Shown here in pieces: positions 48,367 to 59,574 of a stretch of DNA of 64,000 bases. The stretch covers positions 3,100,001 through 3,164,000 of the forward strand of contig NW_024104443.1 in the NCBI RefSeq assembly GCF_003945595.2. The letters run 5' to 3'. A program made the translations under genes and the position numbers. The notes below the pieces were generated by a model that saw nothing but the letters and a program-made list of their open reading frames with translations, made no database searches and was not told where the DNA came from. Origin of the DNA: Pipra filicauda (lineage: Eukaryota; Chordata; Aves; Passeriformes; Pipridae). Each line of letters starts with the position of its first letter. Position 1 is the stretch's first letter.

Positions 48367-51300
48367 ATGCTAATAAGAAAAAAGGCAGCAGGTAGGTCAA
48401 GGAGAAGATGTATACAAGGTTACGACTACTGTAATTTACGTATTTGAGAAATTTTGATCTTGAGCCTTACCACAGATGTTTTATAAGCAGCCTTTTTTCT
48501 TTTTAGATGAAATACCATAGTCAATTAAGTTGTAGACAAAGGACAGAAAGTGATGGACTCATATCTGCCCACCCATGAGAGGATGCAGAAAGGTTCCACC
48601 TGCAAGTGCAAGTTCTGAGACTCCACGGAAATGGCATATTTGAGAGAAAACCAGCATAAGAGGCTCATTACAGGGACTACGGGAGAAGCACCACACCATA
48701 AGATGTCAGGGAATCTTATGTGGTAAAATTACTTCTCATCAACTGTCTCCTAAGCTGACGCAGAAGCCATATCTCTCGAGGACCTTGGAAGAATATGTGG
48801 ATAACTTTTGTGCCCCAAAATCTTGTTTCTTTTCCCCATAGAATAACCCACTTTACTGGGTTCTGTCTCTCCATTAAATTTCAGACATAACATAAAATTC
48901 AAAATGTATCTCAATTGCAATTGCAAATGTGTTTACAATTATGATTACTATTATTGACCCACAAATTCCCACAGCTTAAATTTGTCTTGGCTCATCAGAT
49001 CACACCACTACAACTTTCCAAGAATCACAGGCCATACATTTCAATTGCTCTTTCCTGTGCACAGCTCAAGGACCTCTGCTCTTTGCCTAAACACTTAGTT
49101 ACGTTTAGCTCAAGCATATCTCCTAATAGATACTTAGTCTTCATCTGAGAGATGGAGATCCTGCAGCCTACCTTTGTAATTTGTCTGATGATTTATCAGT
49201 CTCCCTGGCAAAAGATATTGTCTAATTTCTCATATTAGTCTGTTGTTTTCAGTTTGCAACAGGGTTCTTTTCTACTCCCATTTTGGCTTTGCAACTTTTC
49301 TTTGAATGAACCCCACAACTAAAGTAATATGATGTTGGTTTAACTCTATATATTGCTATAGCTGCATGGACAGCACGACCCTTTCCTTGCCACAGAAACA
49401 CTGAAGATCAGTATGACACTGAGATCTTTTTCTCAGTCCCTATTGGCTAGCCTCGAGTCTCATACTTTGTAGTCACTGCAACTTTCATATATCTGTATTA
49501 AAACACCAGAACAGATCCCTCTTTTCAAGTGTTATACTGAACACTTTATTTGATTGTCCTCATCAGTGTTTAATATGTCACCAGCAATTTTTGAGCTAGA
49601 TTTAGCTCAATGAAAATGTTTACAAGCACACTTCCTCTTCCCTGCATGTCCCAGCAGAAAATCCTTATTTTCCATTTACCATTTATTCATTTGGGTTTGT
49701 TAGAGGAGAGGAGAAAAGCTTTTTATGTGACATGATAGTAGTATTTTTATTCAGAAGTTAGGTCTGTTTGTCAAAATTCATTTCCCTAATCACCTGTGAG
49801 ATGTCCTTTAATTCCCTATCAGCTGGTTCCCAAAGGAGTTATTTTTCTTACTGACTCAAGTTACTTGGGTAGAATCACTTGCCCTTTTTGAATATCGGTG
49901 CAGCAGTGTTCTCCCAGTCTTCTGCTACTTCAAGGTTTATTGAAAGTTAACATCAGTGATAGAGTGCTCTCCCCTGCCAGGTCTTTTAGGACTCTTGGGT
50001 CAAAATTATTCAGACCTACTGGCAGATATTGTTTAACATCTATTAATTAACTGGAAAGTACTCATTAACCTTATTAAAGAATATTCTTATGTAATAAGAA
50101 CATCCTTGTTGTTTCCAAGTGGAGAATAGAAATTATTTTGGCTGCTTCTGAGATGCCTGTCTACTAATAGCCTTATTACAACTCTTTGCCAATAGAATTC
50201 CAGAGTTTGTAGGATCTGTTTCATTACCAGTGCACTTTAAAAAAAAAAAAAGATCTGTGCTGGTCTTTCAAATCCTTTTATCTCTCTCTTTACTTCTGTA
50301 ATGAAACCATTAAACTCTTTCCAGTGTCTTAAACTTTTCAGCTACGTACACAAAATTCTCTTTCATACTTATTGCAATTAATTTTCTTTGCTATCCCACT
50401 TTAACTTTTTTTTGGTGGGGGGGAGGGTATGGTGCTGTCACTTCTCTGCTTAGCATCCAAAACATAGTGTTGCCTGTTTTTCTTGTGTAATCACAATTTT
50501 TTTTCTGTCTTACAGATTCTATGTAAATATAGAACCCTAATTTTCATTCATGTCTTTAATTCTAAACATTCCTCTCAAACGTATCCTTACAGTTCTCTCT
50601 GCCCATGAGAGTTTTAATTCGAAAACATGATGTATATGCTGTATTTTTACTTGAACTTTTCCTCCTTTTACTCACACTGAATGCAAACAAGTCTAAATCG
50701 CTGATTCTTTGGCAGCAACCAACTTTAAATCTTCTTTCGCCTATCACACAGATCTAAAGTAGGGCTATTTCTGCCTTATCTTTGGAAACTGGCCCGTGGC
50801 AAGTACTAAAGGCATCTACATATTTTCACTTTTACAAAAGATTTTTAAACTCTCAATTAAACTTTTAATTTTATTAAGACAAAAGCATTAACAGTAATGC
50901 TTTCAGTAAAAGTAGTAACTAGTGACTGGAATGCCATGGATAATAATTGTTTTCTGGAACTGCTCAGGAATCAGCTCTAATTGTTAGATAACAATTAAAT
51001 AAGGTAGAACATGCAAGAAAATATTTTAAAATAATTAAATTTTAGCTATAACTTCTAATAGCCATTACATATAAACATGGAATGCCATAAATTCATTTTT
51101 TTTTTCATTTAATCGGGTAAGATGGAATTAATAGCTTCCATTTTCCTTAACTCTTTTTTTCCTTTTAATTTCATGTTATCTATTGAAATACAATTACACA
51201 CTGTCCATAGTTCTGAGCTTTCAGTTCTGGGCTTTCAAATTCCTACTGCATTACAATTAGCACCTTATTTGAAAATATGCAAGTTATCTGCCTGAGATTT

Positions 51301-54300
51301 TTTTGCAAATTTGCAATTATTTGCAAATTCAGTAGTTAATCTCTATCTGAAATCTTTTTGTTACTTAACATTCAAGCACATTTTTGTTGGCTGTTAGGAC
51401 TGCCTTTGAAAAGCAAGTTTAATATGCTATATTGAAACTGAATAAGTGGCTATGAGGTTTCTTCAGGATCGATTCCCTATGTGTTAGCTCATCGAGCTAT
51501 TTATCTCCCACAATATGCTAATGTATAAGAAAACCAGGCAAACTGATCTATGTTTACTTACGAACACTCTGTCCTCCGTGACAATACTTTCATTATAAGT
51601 CAGGTCTCAACTAGAAGGAAATAAGTTGTGAGCAAAGTATGTTGAGAAACTGTTAATGGACTGCTAATGGACTGCAGCCATAAGGCCTATACTCTTCCTT
51701 CAAAAAAGTGCAAGTTCTGGATGTTAATCACAAAACATGAGAAACTTACCTTGCAGGTAGGAGTTTCTACTCAATGCAAAATACAAAAAAAGTAAAAAGA
51801 CAAGAAAGAGAGACACAGGTGTTGATGACCTTAGAGATTCTTTCAGCTGAATACAGGTTTTATAACACAAACACTTCATTAAAAAAAAGTCAAAGTTTTA
51901 GGCTAACTAGTGTGAATGCCAAGTGTGACAGAAATGAAAAGAGGATGTTAGAATGAGAAACAAGAAATAGTGAATCTCTTTGTCTCCCCTGGAGAAATCA
52001 TTCTCCTTGAAATGGGACCACTGTTACATCTTCCCCATTGCCTTGTAGCATCTAAATATGCTACCTGAACGATAGCTAAGCCCTGTTAGATTACTTGTGT
52101 TTGCCTTTAATTTTGTAAGGTAAGATTTTTGTCAAACTTTCAAATTAAAAAAAAAAAAAGGACAAATTGCACTGCATTCATGAAAGTCAGATAAGAAAGG
52201 AGCAAATGCATGATCCTAGGCTCCTAATACTACTTTTTCCTTTGCTAAACTCTCCTTGTCAGTATTTCACTAGCAGAATATGAAACCATCCATTTAATAT
52301 TTACAAATTACTGGCAAAATGAGTAGCTTGGTGTTTCCTAGTGAAAATATAAACAATCTTAAATCACTTCATTTCTTCTCAGGAGTATTCACACATTTTG
52401 GCTTTAGGCATTTAATTTAGATGCTTTAAATCAACTCCAAAGACATCTAACTCTTTCCATTGACTGCAGAACTAAGATACTGTCATGGTAGATGTGCTGA
52501 TTTACATCTGAACCTCATGCTGAATGTGACTTTTTCTCCAGAATCTACCAGCAATGGACCCCAAGACTTCTTTTTTTTTTTTTTCACCTGATACCTGGAT
52601 TTCCCTTATAGTCTTATTATTCTGTGTGTATGTGTGTGCTGCCTGGGTTTGGTACCTGTGACTCAGTCTTCATTATCAATTCTTGATTTTATTGCAATTG
52701 CTGCACTAAGGGGATGTAGAGAAGGATAAATTCCTCCTGGTCTGGCAAAAAATCCCAGTTGGATCTAGTCAGATTGCAATTGAGTTCAACTGCCAGGGCT
52801 GAAACCAGAAAGAAAAGAATGCAGTTAAAGATGTTTCCTTTCTTTTTTTTTATTTTAAATTTAGATCTACAGTTCAGATGAGGATGGCAACCAGGACGCA
52901 TGGCACCTAGCTGAGATACAGAACTCAAGGAGGATCTGGGCCCTGATCCTAAGAGGTGGATCTAGTCTGCTGTAACTACTCAGGTCGATTTGGGACCTAT
53001 CACAGGCCACAGGCCACAGTGGTTTTTTTGGACTCTAGGCTTCTCAAGCTTGAGTCCACTGGAAGGGCTTGTGGTCTGCAGCTGCTGTAGCCCACCACAA
53101 TGATGCTGTCTCCAAGGGAACCAATTCGTGAGACTCAAAATATTTAGAGTTTCTTTTTCTGCTTGCACTTGCACTGCAGCTTCTGGAATGATAGCACAGA
53201 CTCAGTCACCAAAGACTGAAAGTGGCTATTGGCTCCTTCTTGGAAAGTGCTCTTACTATAAATATTGATAGATGCTTTTCAACCAATTATTAGAGTTTTG
53301 TCAGTAGCGATGAACTAATAAAAATGTGTAGGTAGCATATTCATATGGGAAGCTTAATATTCTTTTTTTTAGTTACTACAGGTGAAACAGTACTATATTT
53401 TGAAATTTGCTTAATTTAGCTCATTGATTATTTTTATAATGTGCTTTACTGTGTTACTTCTTAAAAAAGAAAAACAACCTCCCCCTTGATGATTTCCAAT
53501 TTTATCTTCTTTTGCTTAGCAGCTGTTGCTGCTGTTGAAGAACACATCTGTCTCAGGAAGAGACTGTTTGAGACCATCCTCAAATAAATGGAACATGGGG
53601 CTCTGCAAAATGCATCTTGCAACAGCAGATGCATCTGCCAGGTAGCTGCTCAGCAATGTCCTTACTTATTTGTATTTACTCAATACGGATAACATTTTTG
53701 TACAAGATGTCTCAATATTTGCTGTTTATAATATGAAAAGCTTTTGACAAACACATCTGTCCTGTCACATCATCAAGTTGCTCTCCCCTTAGCCAAAAAC
53801 AATTATGATATTTCCAGCTTAAATGTCACATAGCTGCTAGTCTCATCCTGGGAGGAAGCAGACACTGCAACATGCAATTAATACTGTTGACGTGAAAAGG
53901 GCCATAATAAAGAAAAAAAGTCAGCATTCCATTGAAGTTATTTTAGAACCTCATTCTTTTTATAGTGGTGTTGCAAGAACTCAGGTATAGAAAATACATC
54001 CAAGATAACATGACTATGTCATTTTGCCTTGTAAAATTTAAAATGTAAAATTTTGAGGAAGAAAAACAAAGCATTTTTTCCCCCAAATCTTCTCTTTTTG
54101 AAGTCTAAGCATATAATATTTCCTGCATTCTATTCATACTGATTTTTATTATTTCTGTGTTTAGATCCATTTCTCTGTTCTTGTTCATGTTTACAAGCAG
54201 AGTCAATGTACAACAGGCTGCAAAAACCCACATAAGAATACTTAGTATAATGTAATCTCTGAGTGTGATACCATAACTACGGATATTAAAACATTTATGA

Positions 54301-55280
54301 AGTAGAGGTCATTGTTTATCCATCTATAATTTTCTGACCCAAATGGTTTGCAGACACTAAAGTGCTGTAGAGGAAGGGGAAGGAAGGGAAGAAGGAAAAT
54401 AATGTAATTTTGCTATATTTGTCTTGATCTGCTCTTATTTTTCTTATATGTACAGTATGCATGCTTTCCTAATTATAGAATAAAAAACTCAGCTCAAATT
54501 CTGGATGGAAAAATAATTTCTTATTTTTGTATAGTTGTATTTCCTAGTGCCCATATAATGACATTTAATATAATAGGTCTGGAGCCGAGACCAATATGTT
54601 AAGGAACTGTGGAGGGATCAGAAAGGTAGATGGAAAAAATTCTTTCCAGTGACATGTCCACTATGAAGAGTTTTCAGCCTCTGAAAAAGGAAAATGATCA
54701 CATACAGTGCAAGGAAATCACACTGGACACATGGAGAAAAATAAAGAGGAGACTTCAAGCACTTTCATCCTTATTAAGACCCACCTCCATAATAAAGGAA
54801 TCAGAACAACAAGCAAAAAAAGGAATTAAGAAGTTTCACAGGGGGTGTGTGTATCTTTTCAGTCTTATTTCTTCAACATTTAAAGTGTTTTCGGAAAACC
54901 ATATAATTTCAGTTCTTCATGTATCTGTAAAATTACATGTTTTTCTTTAAAAAAAATCCTTGTGAAGTTGAATCTTCCTTTTCATTGGAAATCTCAGTTC
55001 TGCTGCTCACTGTGCAATTGTCATGATTAACTGACAGAAGGAATTATCTGGAAAAACTGGATGATTCTTTCCTTCTGCTGGCAGCACACCTGTGCTATAG
55101 TCAATCTAGATTTTATCTTTCTGAAAAAAATCACATTTTCCCACTACAGACAATCTAGAAATGAAGCTACTGTGTCTACCCTGGCCATATGCCTGTATCA
55201 TACATAATTACTGCAGATTTCCTCTGTTTCATACTTCACTTTATTCTCTGGCCAATATACCCCTCATCTTGCTGGATTGT

Positions 55281-55310
55281 AGAAATTTTAGAAATTTTAG
55301 AAATTTTAGA
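55281..55310. repeat. 9-bp tandem triplication (AGAAATTTT)
   Basis: Three exact copies of AGAAATTTT in a row, followed by AGA. It gives an Arg-Asn-Phe tripeptide repeat in one frame and Lys-Phe-Leu on the other strand; neither frame looks like a gene. Confidence 0.9.
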
Positions 55311-56159
55311 CATTTCTTTCCTTCCCTGTGTAGCAATATCACTATGCTCTGTGAGTTCAATGGCAATAGAAAAACTGCTTCCTGAAGTGAGAGAAGAGGT
55401 GCAGGCGTGCTGGGGACGGGGATGACACACATTCCCCAGAACTTCTGGACTGCATATGGAGCTAAATGGACCTTATTGTTTTCTTCATCATGGCCAACTG
55501 TTATTAACCGTCTCCAGCAACCTGACACTATTGTTAAGAGCAATTATCCCATGGGAGTAGGATTTATCCCCTGGTCTATGTGTGGCCAGGGAATGCAAGC
55601 TGATCTCTGTGCAGCACTTCATCTGTGGTTTAGCCAGAGATTACAATGTGTAATCTGTCCATATTGATCATATCCATACAGATTTTAACTAAGAGCCTAA
55701 TTTGTGTTTTGTGTGACTCCATGATTTGGCTGGTGTTGGACAATATTTCAGGGACTCTTAAGAAAAGCTCAATTATGGAAACCAATTGATTATGTGAAAA
55801 GAAGAAATTTGGAAAAGACCAGAAAAGACATTTTTGTTTTCATTAAAAAAAAAAATATTGAGAGCTTCTAGTCTTTATGGCTGCAAGGAAAAGGTAGATA
55901 GTGTGATCTGGATACAGTCTAATGACTGAACTTTGGACAGAAAATAAATCAAATTACTTTTTTAGTTGTAAAGTAATCTTTAAAATAAGATCTGATATCA
56001 AGAATTTAAAAGAGAGACAATTTCTGAATTTCAAGGTATCCACTAGCATTATGTTTTCTGCACTTCCCACTTTCTCAGAGACTACAGGAGGATTTTCAGA
56101 ATCTGCTGTAGACTTTCAAGAGAAACTTCTCCAGTCAGTGGGTAAAGATGACATAGTTT

Positions 56160-57200
56160 TAAAAGTGTGTCCTAGGTTTGAGGAACCTTCCACCTCTAGG
56201 GGACAACAGACATCACAAAAACTCACCAAACCAGAACAAAAACGCCCTCAGCAAACAAAATATCAAAACACACAAGTCCCCCACCCCCAAAGTCGTCAGT
56301 CTGAAACCTTCATTCTAATTCCTTCAGGAACCCTTCAAAATTAAGTTTAGAGACAAAGGAGGGAGAAACCCCAACACTTCAAACTGGATTTACTTGTTTT
56401 AAAGCAGTTTTATGCACACACAACCATGGATAAAGCAGCAGAAGACAAAAATATCTTTATGGCCTCCAGGGACAGCATGGGTGTTAAGAATTCAGCATGA
56501 AGTCCCATAGGACTGGACCCCCTCTGCCTCATGGCCTGGCCTGACCCACAGATTTGCAACAGACTTGCCATGGTCATGTTGTTGGTGGAGAAAGCTAGCC
56601 AGGACTGACCATGAGCAGACTCCATGACACAAAATTAGGTCTAGGTTTCTCAGTCTTTAAGGCAAAACTGAACTTCATCACCCAGTGACAGTCCCAGATC
56701 AAAGGAAAGTCATGGCTTAGCTCATCAGAGAGCTGAGATGGCACTTCATAGAAGGTAAGAGGGACCATTATTTTTCTCTCCTTGGTCTCAATACTGATGG
56801 TCCTCAAAGACCAGATCAGAGTAGCGAACATCCTGGTTAAAGCAAAGCAAGCAGAGGCCAACTGCTATTTGCTGCTCCATCAGCCTCCTGCCCCATTTCT
56901 CCTGTAGTTAGTGCTGGCTGATCACATCGGTGCTGTTCTCAGAGATCTTCTGGATATTTTCAGACACTTCAGAGCAGCAGGCAAGCTTGGGTAGGCAACC
57001 AGAAACTTCTCAGATTTTCATGTCTGGAAACAACTCATCCTTCTAGGAAATTAGTATCTCCCATTTCCAGACAGCATTCTGCCTGGATATTGCATAAGTA
57101 TAAATGCTTTTATGAATATTCTCCTTTCCTCTGCTGATGGTAGATCTGATCTGAAGGCTGAGACTGACATCAAAGGAGTGTGTAGATCAAAGGACCATTC
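56160..57200 (-). other. Unidentified segment with broken minus-strand coding-like frames
   Basis: Reading leftward from about 57,180, several consecutive stretches are open on the minus strand in changing frames (around 57,100, 56,861-56,595 and 56,625-56,410), separated by single stops. The text is balanced in amino acids rather than low complexity, for example VSENIQKISENSTD near 56,950. This resembles an old processed pseudogene or retroelement body, but no family was recognised and no poly(A) tail was seen. The plus-strand frame at 55,922-56,344 overlaps its left edge and has no motif. Confidence 0.2.
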
Positions 57201-57967
57201 ATTCTGCTGTACAATCTGTGAAGCTTATGAAAGCAGAGCTACAAAGACTTAAAGCTAACAAGAAGGGACAATGAAAAAGAAACTAAAAAATTAAATGTAC
57301 TGGTTGTGAAGGAAAACATGGTCCTTATGGTGCCCTAGACAGGTTCTCTACCGATCAGGTTTGAAACTTAATGAAATCAAGTGAAAATATTTTCATTGAT
57401 TCTGGTGGGATTGGGATCATTGTGAAATGGTTTAAGGCAGCTTGAAGAGGAGATGGAATAATATATGTACGTAATAGATACAACTGACTAACATAGTTGC
57501 AGCACATAAGATACATACAATATAGAATACATACATACACTGGAATTTTATCACTATCAGGGAGCACAATTATAATAACAAGTGACCTTATCTTGCTTGA
57601 GAAAATGTTGAAGAAAAACATCTTGATTTAACAATGTTTATGACACTCTGTAACAGAAAGGAATAAAAGAAAACATACAACAAAACCACACTTGTACCTT
57701 GAGAGTAACATGTGAACACAAGTGTTGCTACATCATTAGTATCATTTACCTTCAGATTTCTTGCTATAATACAACAAAAAAAGACTCTAATTCCTTCTTG
57801 ACTGATATAATTCAGACTGAGTGCCATAAAGCCAATTTATACATACATAAGCCTATATAAAACCACGTTCAGGTTTTCATAAAATTCTGCTCATTGAGTA
57901 CAGCAATGCTGTACAAAGTAATGGAGGGTAAAGCAATATGTAAGGGCTTAGGATTGAACTAACTGAT
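57201..57967. other. AT-rich DNA, no gene seen
   Basis: No exon or repeat recognised before the LTR fragment. Confidence 0.45.
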
Positions 57968-58149
57968 TGTATTGGGTTTGCATGGCTGGGTTTTGGTAGC
58001 AGAGGAGACTACAGCGGTGGTTTCTGTGAGAAGCTGCCAGAAACTTTCCCCTTATCTGATGGAGCCAATGCCAGCCAGCTCCAGGATGGACCCACTGCTG
58101 ACCAAGGCCAAGCCAATCAGAGATGGTAGTAGTGCCTCTTTGATAACAT
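57968..58149 (+). mobile_element. Bird ERVL-type LTR fragment, 5' part
   Basis: It begins TGTATTGGGTTTGCATGGCT and continues with GCTGCCAGAAACTTTCCCC, GAGCCAATGCCAGCC, CTCCAGGATGGACCC and GACCAAGGCCAAGCCAATCA. I recognise this text as the start of a widespread bird ERVL-type LTR. It breaks off at GATAACATAC (58,149), where the RTE tail fragment begins, so the rest of the LTR is missing or too diverged to follow. No retroviral gene accompanies it. The family assignment is from memory. Confidence 0.6.
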
Positions 58150-58207
58150 ACAACAACATGGCTAGGCTTCGCAAATGAAAATTTAGGAAGGCTCTATCCA
58201 CGTTTGT
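58150..58207 (-). mobile_element. RTE-clade 3' tail fragment
   Basis: The reverse complement matches the end of copy A from the last codons through the 3' tail (A 62,852-62,907), with differences such as CATTTGCGAAG for CATTCGCGAAG. Its outer end has an ATG/TTG-rich microsatellite, like the ATGATGATG at the end of A. Only the last 55 bases of the element are present: the match stops after ACGTTTGTTG, where A continues into the Cys/His motif. It interrupts the ERVL LTR. Confidence 0.75.
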
Positions 58208-58924
58208 TGGAGTTCCGAGCTGGCTGTGTGTGTGTGGTTGGGTCCTGGGCTGGCTGGGAGTCCCCCGGGAGTCTTCCACCCGGTGGATCAGGCCCCAGGC
58301 GCAGCCGCAACAGGAGAGGGGAGAGAGAGAGTGGGGGAGCCTCATCGGCAGTTGCTGCATGCCCGTGGAGGAGGAGAGAGCAGCTTCGTAGCACACAGAG
58401 GTTTGCCGTTCCAGGTTTGGGGGGGGAAGGGGGAGGGGGGTACAGGGGATGGGAGGGGGGGTACAGGGGAGTGGGGGTGGGGGAAGAGAGGGGAGGGGTA
58501 TAGAGTGGGCCATGGGGGGCCTCTGATTGGCGGGAGGGAGAGTGGGGCACTCCTCTATGAAGTGTCACAGGTGAGCAGTGCGCCTGAAGATACATGCTAA
58601 CACAGTGGAGGAAGGATATGGTCAGGGTGGATAGTAGGGTTCCTTTAGAGTTGTGGGGGTCCTAGCCAAGCTGGGGCCTTGTAAGGGACCCCAGCCTTGG
58701 ATGGGTATGGGGGCCAGAACAGATGGTCGGTTTGTTTGTGTTTGGTTTTGGCTCACCTGAGGCTACCGCCCAGGTTCGGCATGTTCTGGATATATTTGCT
58801 TTGCTCTGTTACATCCTGAAAGGGTGGGCAGGACAAAGGGTTATTCCTGGGTATCTCCTTATGATTGCATATAATTAGGTGACAATAATAAGTAGAAAAT
58901 GTAAAACTTGCCCAAACCATTCTA
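58208..58924. other. GC-rich, G-run-rich DNA of unknown origin
   Basis: Bases 58,208-58,620 are GC-rich, with a dense G-run block at 58,417-58,500. They may include degenerate remains of the LTR, but I could not follow it. Bases 58,620-58,924 contain no recognisable feature. Pro-rich and Gly-rich open frames on both strands at 58,052-58,600 are products of base composition. Confidence 0.4.
58417..58500 (+). repeat. G-run cluster with quadruplex potential
   Basis: More than ten runs of three to eight G occur within about 84 bases. A unit of the form GGGGGGTACAGGGGA is duplicated (near 58,435 and 58,460). Such spacing can form G-quadruplexes and often causes sequencing gaps. Confidence 0.8.
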
Positions 58925-59054
58925 ACAGGAACGTAGCCTGTGTAATCCTATGCGGTTGCAAGCTATGCTGGAGATGGCACATGCCTTCAGTAGGGTCACA
59001 CCCATGCCAGACAGGTCAAAACCGTAGGGCCAGATAAAATACATCTGTGGGCAG

Positions 59055-59186
59055 GATGAGCTCGTTAGCCTTCTGGCAGTCATCCTAGGAGAAGGACAAG
59101 TCTAATCCCAAACCCAGGCAGATGGAGCTCGCTTAGCCCTGTAAGGCCATCCATCTAAGAGAAGGTCACTCTAATTAAACCTACAT
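59055..59186 (+). repeat. Two 66-bp imperfect tandem repeats in the RTE 5' region
   Basis: Units at 59,055-59,120 and 59,121-59,186 share, in order, GATG-AGCTCG, TTAGCC, CATCC, AGAAGG, TCTAAT and AAACC at the same spacing. A weaker third AGCTCGCTCGGCCCTGGCAG follows near 59,212. Tandem units upstream of the coding region recall the promoter monomers known in some LINEs. Promoter function is inference. Confidence 0.6.
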
Positions 59187-59574
59187 CCTGAGGACCTCTC
59201 TGCCACCGTCCAAGCTCGCTCGGCCCTGGCAGATGAACCTTAGGATTAAAGGGTGGGTTCAGTTCCACGCATACTGCATCTCACCTAAAAACTCCATTGC
59301 GCAGGCTTGAAGGCTTTACCCACATGGAAAAAGCCCTGTAGTGAAGGGCGAGGGTCAAAACGGCAGGTGAAAGGTGCACTGGAAGCTGCAGACCCAACCC
59401 TGCATGCAGGCGGTTCAGGATATTGGTCATTTGAGACTGACCGGAGATGACAGTCTCTTGGGGCAGCACCCTGAACGACCAAGCAGACTTTTCAAGGACA
59501 GCACTGCTTGCTCCAATCAGAGGGGCCTAGAAAAGGTGGCCTAAACAAAGCTCATCTCCACCTTCACCCGGTTG

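Larger units (their letters stand above)
42991..56159. other. AT-rich single-copy DNA, no gene seen
   Basis: About 13 kb without recognised exons or transposons. Small structures are a 52-nt T run at 44,320-44,371, a GA repeat at 48,335-48,366, a 9-bp triplication at 55,281-55,310 and short T runs near 52,570 and 52,845. The stretch 46,080-47,430 has fewer low-complexity runs and is a candidate for conserved non-coding DNA. Open frames are all under about 125 codons with no known motif. Confidence 0.45.

Noticed and set aside
58052..58600. Proline-rich minus-strand and glycine-rich plus-strand frames
   Set aside because: They follow the G-run block and cross the LTR, RTE tail and unknown DNA without respecting their borders.
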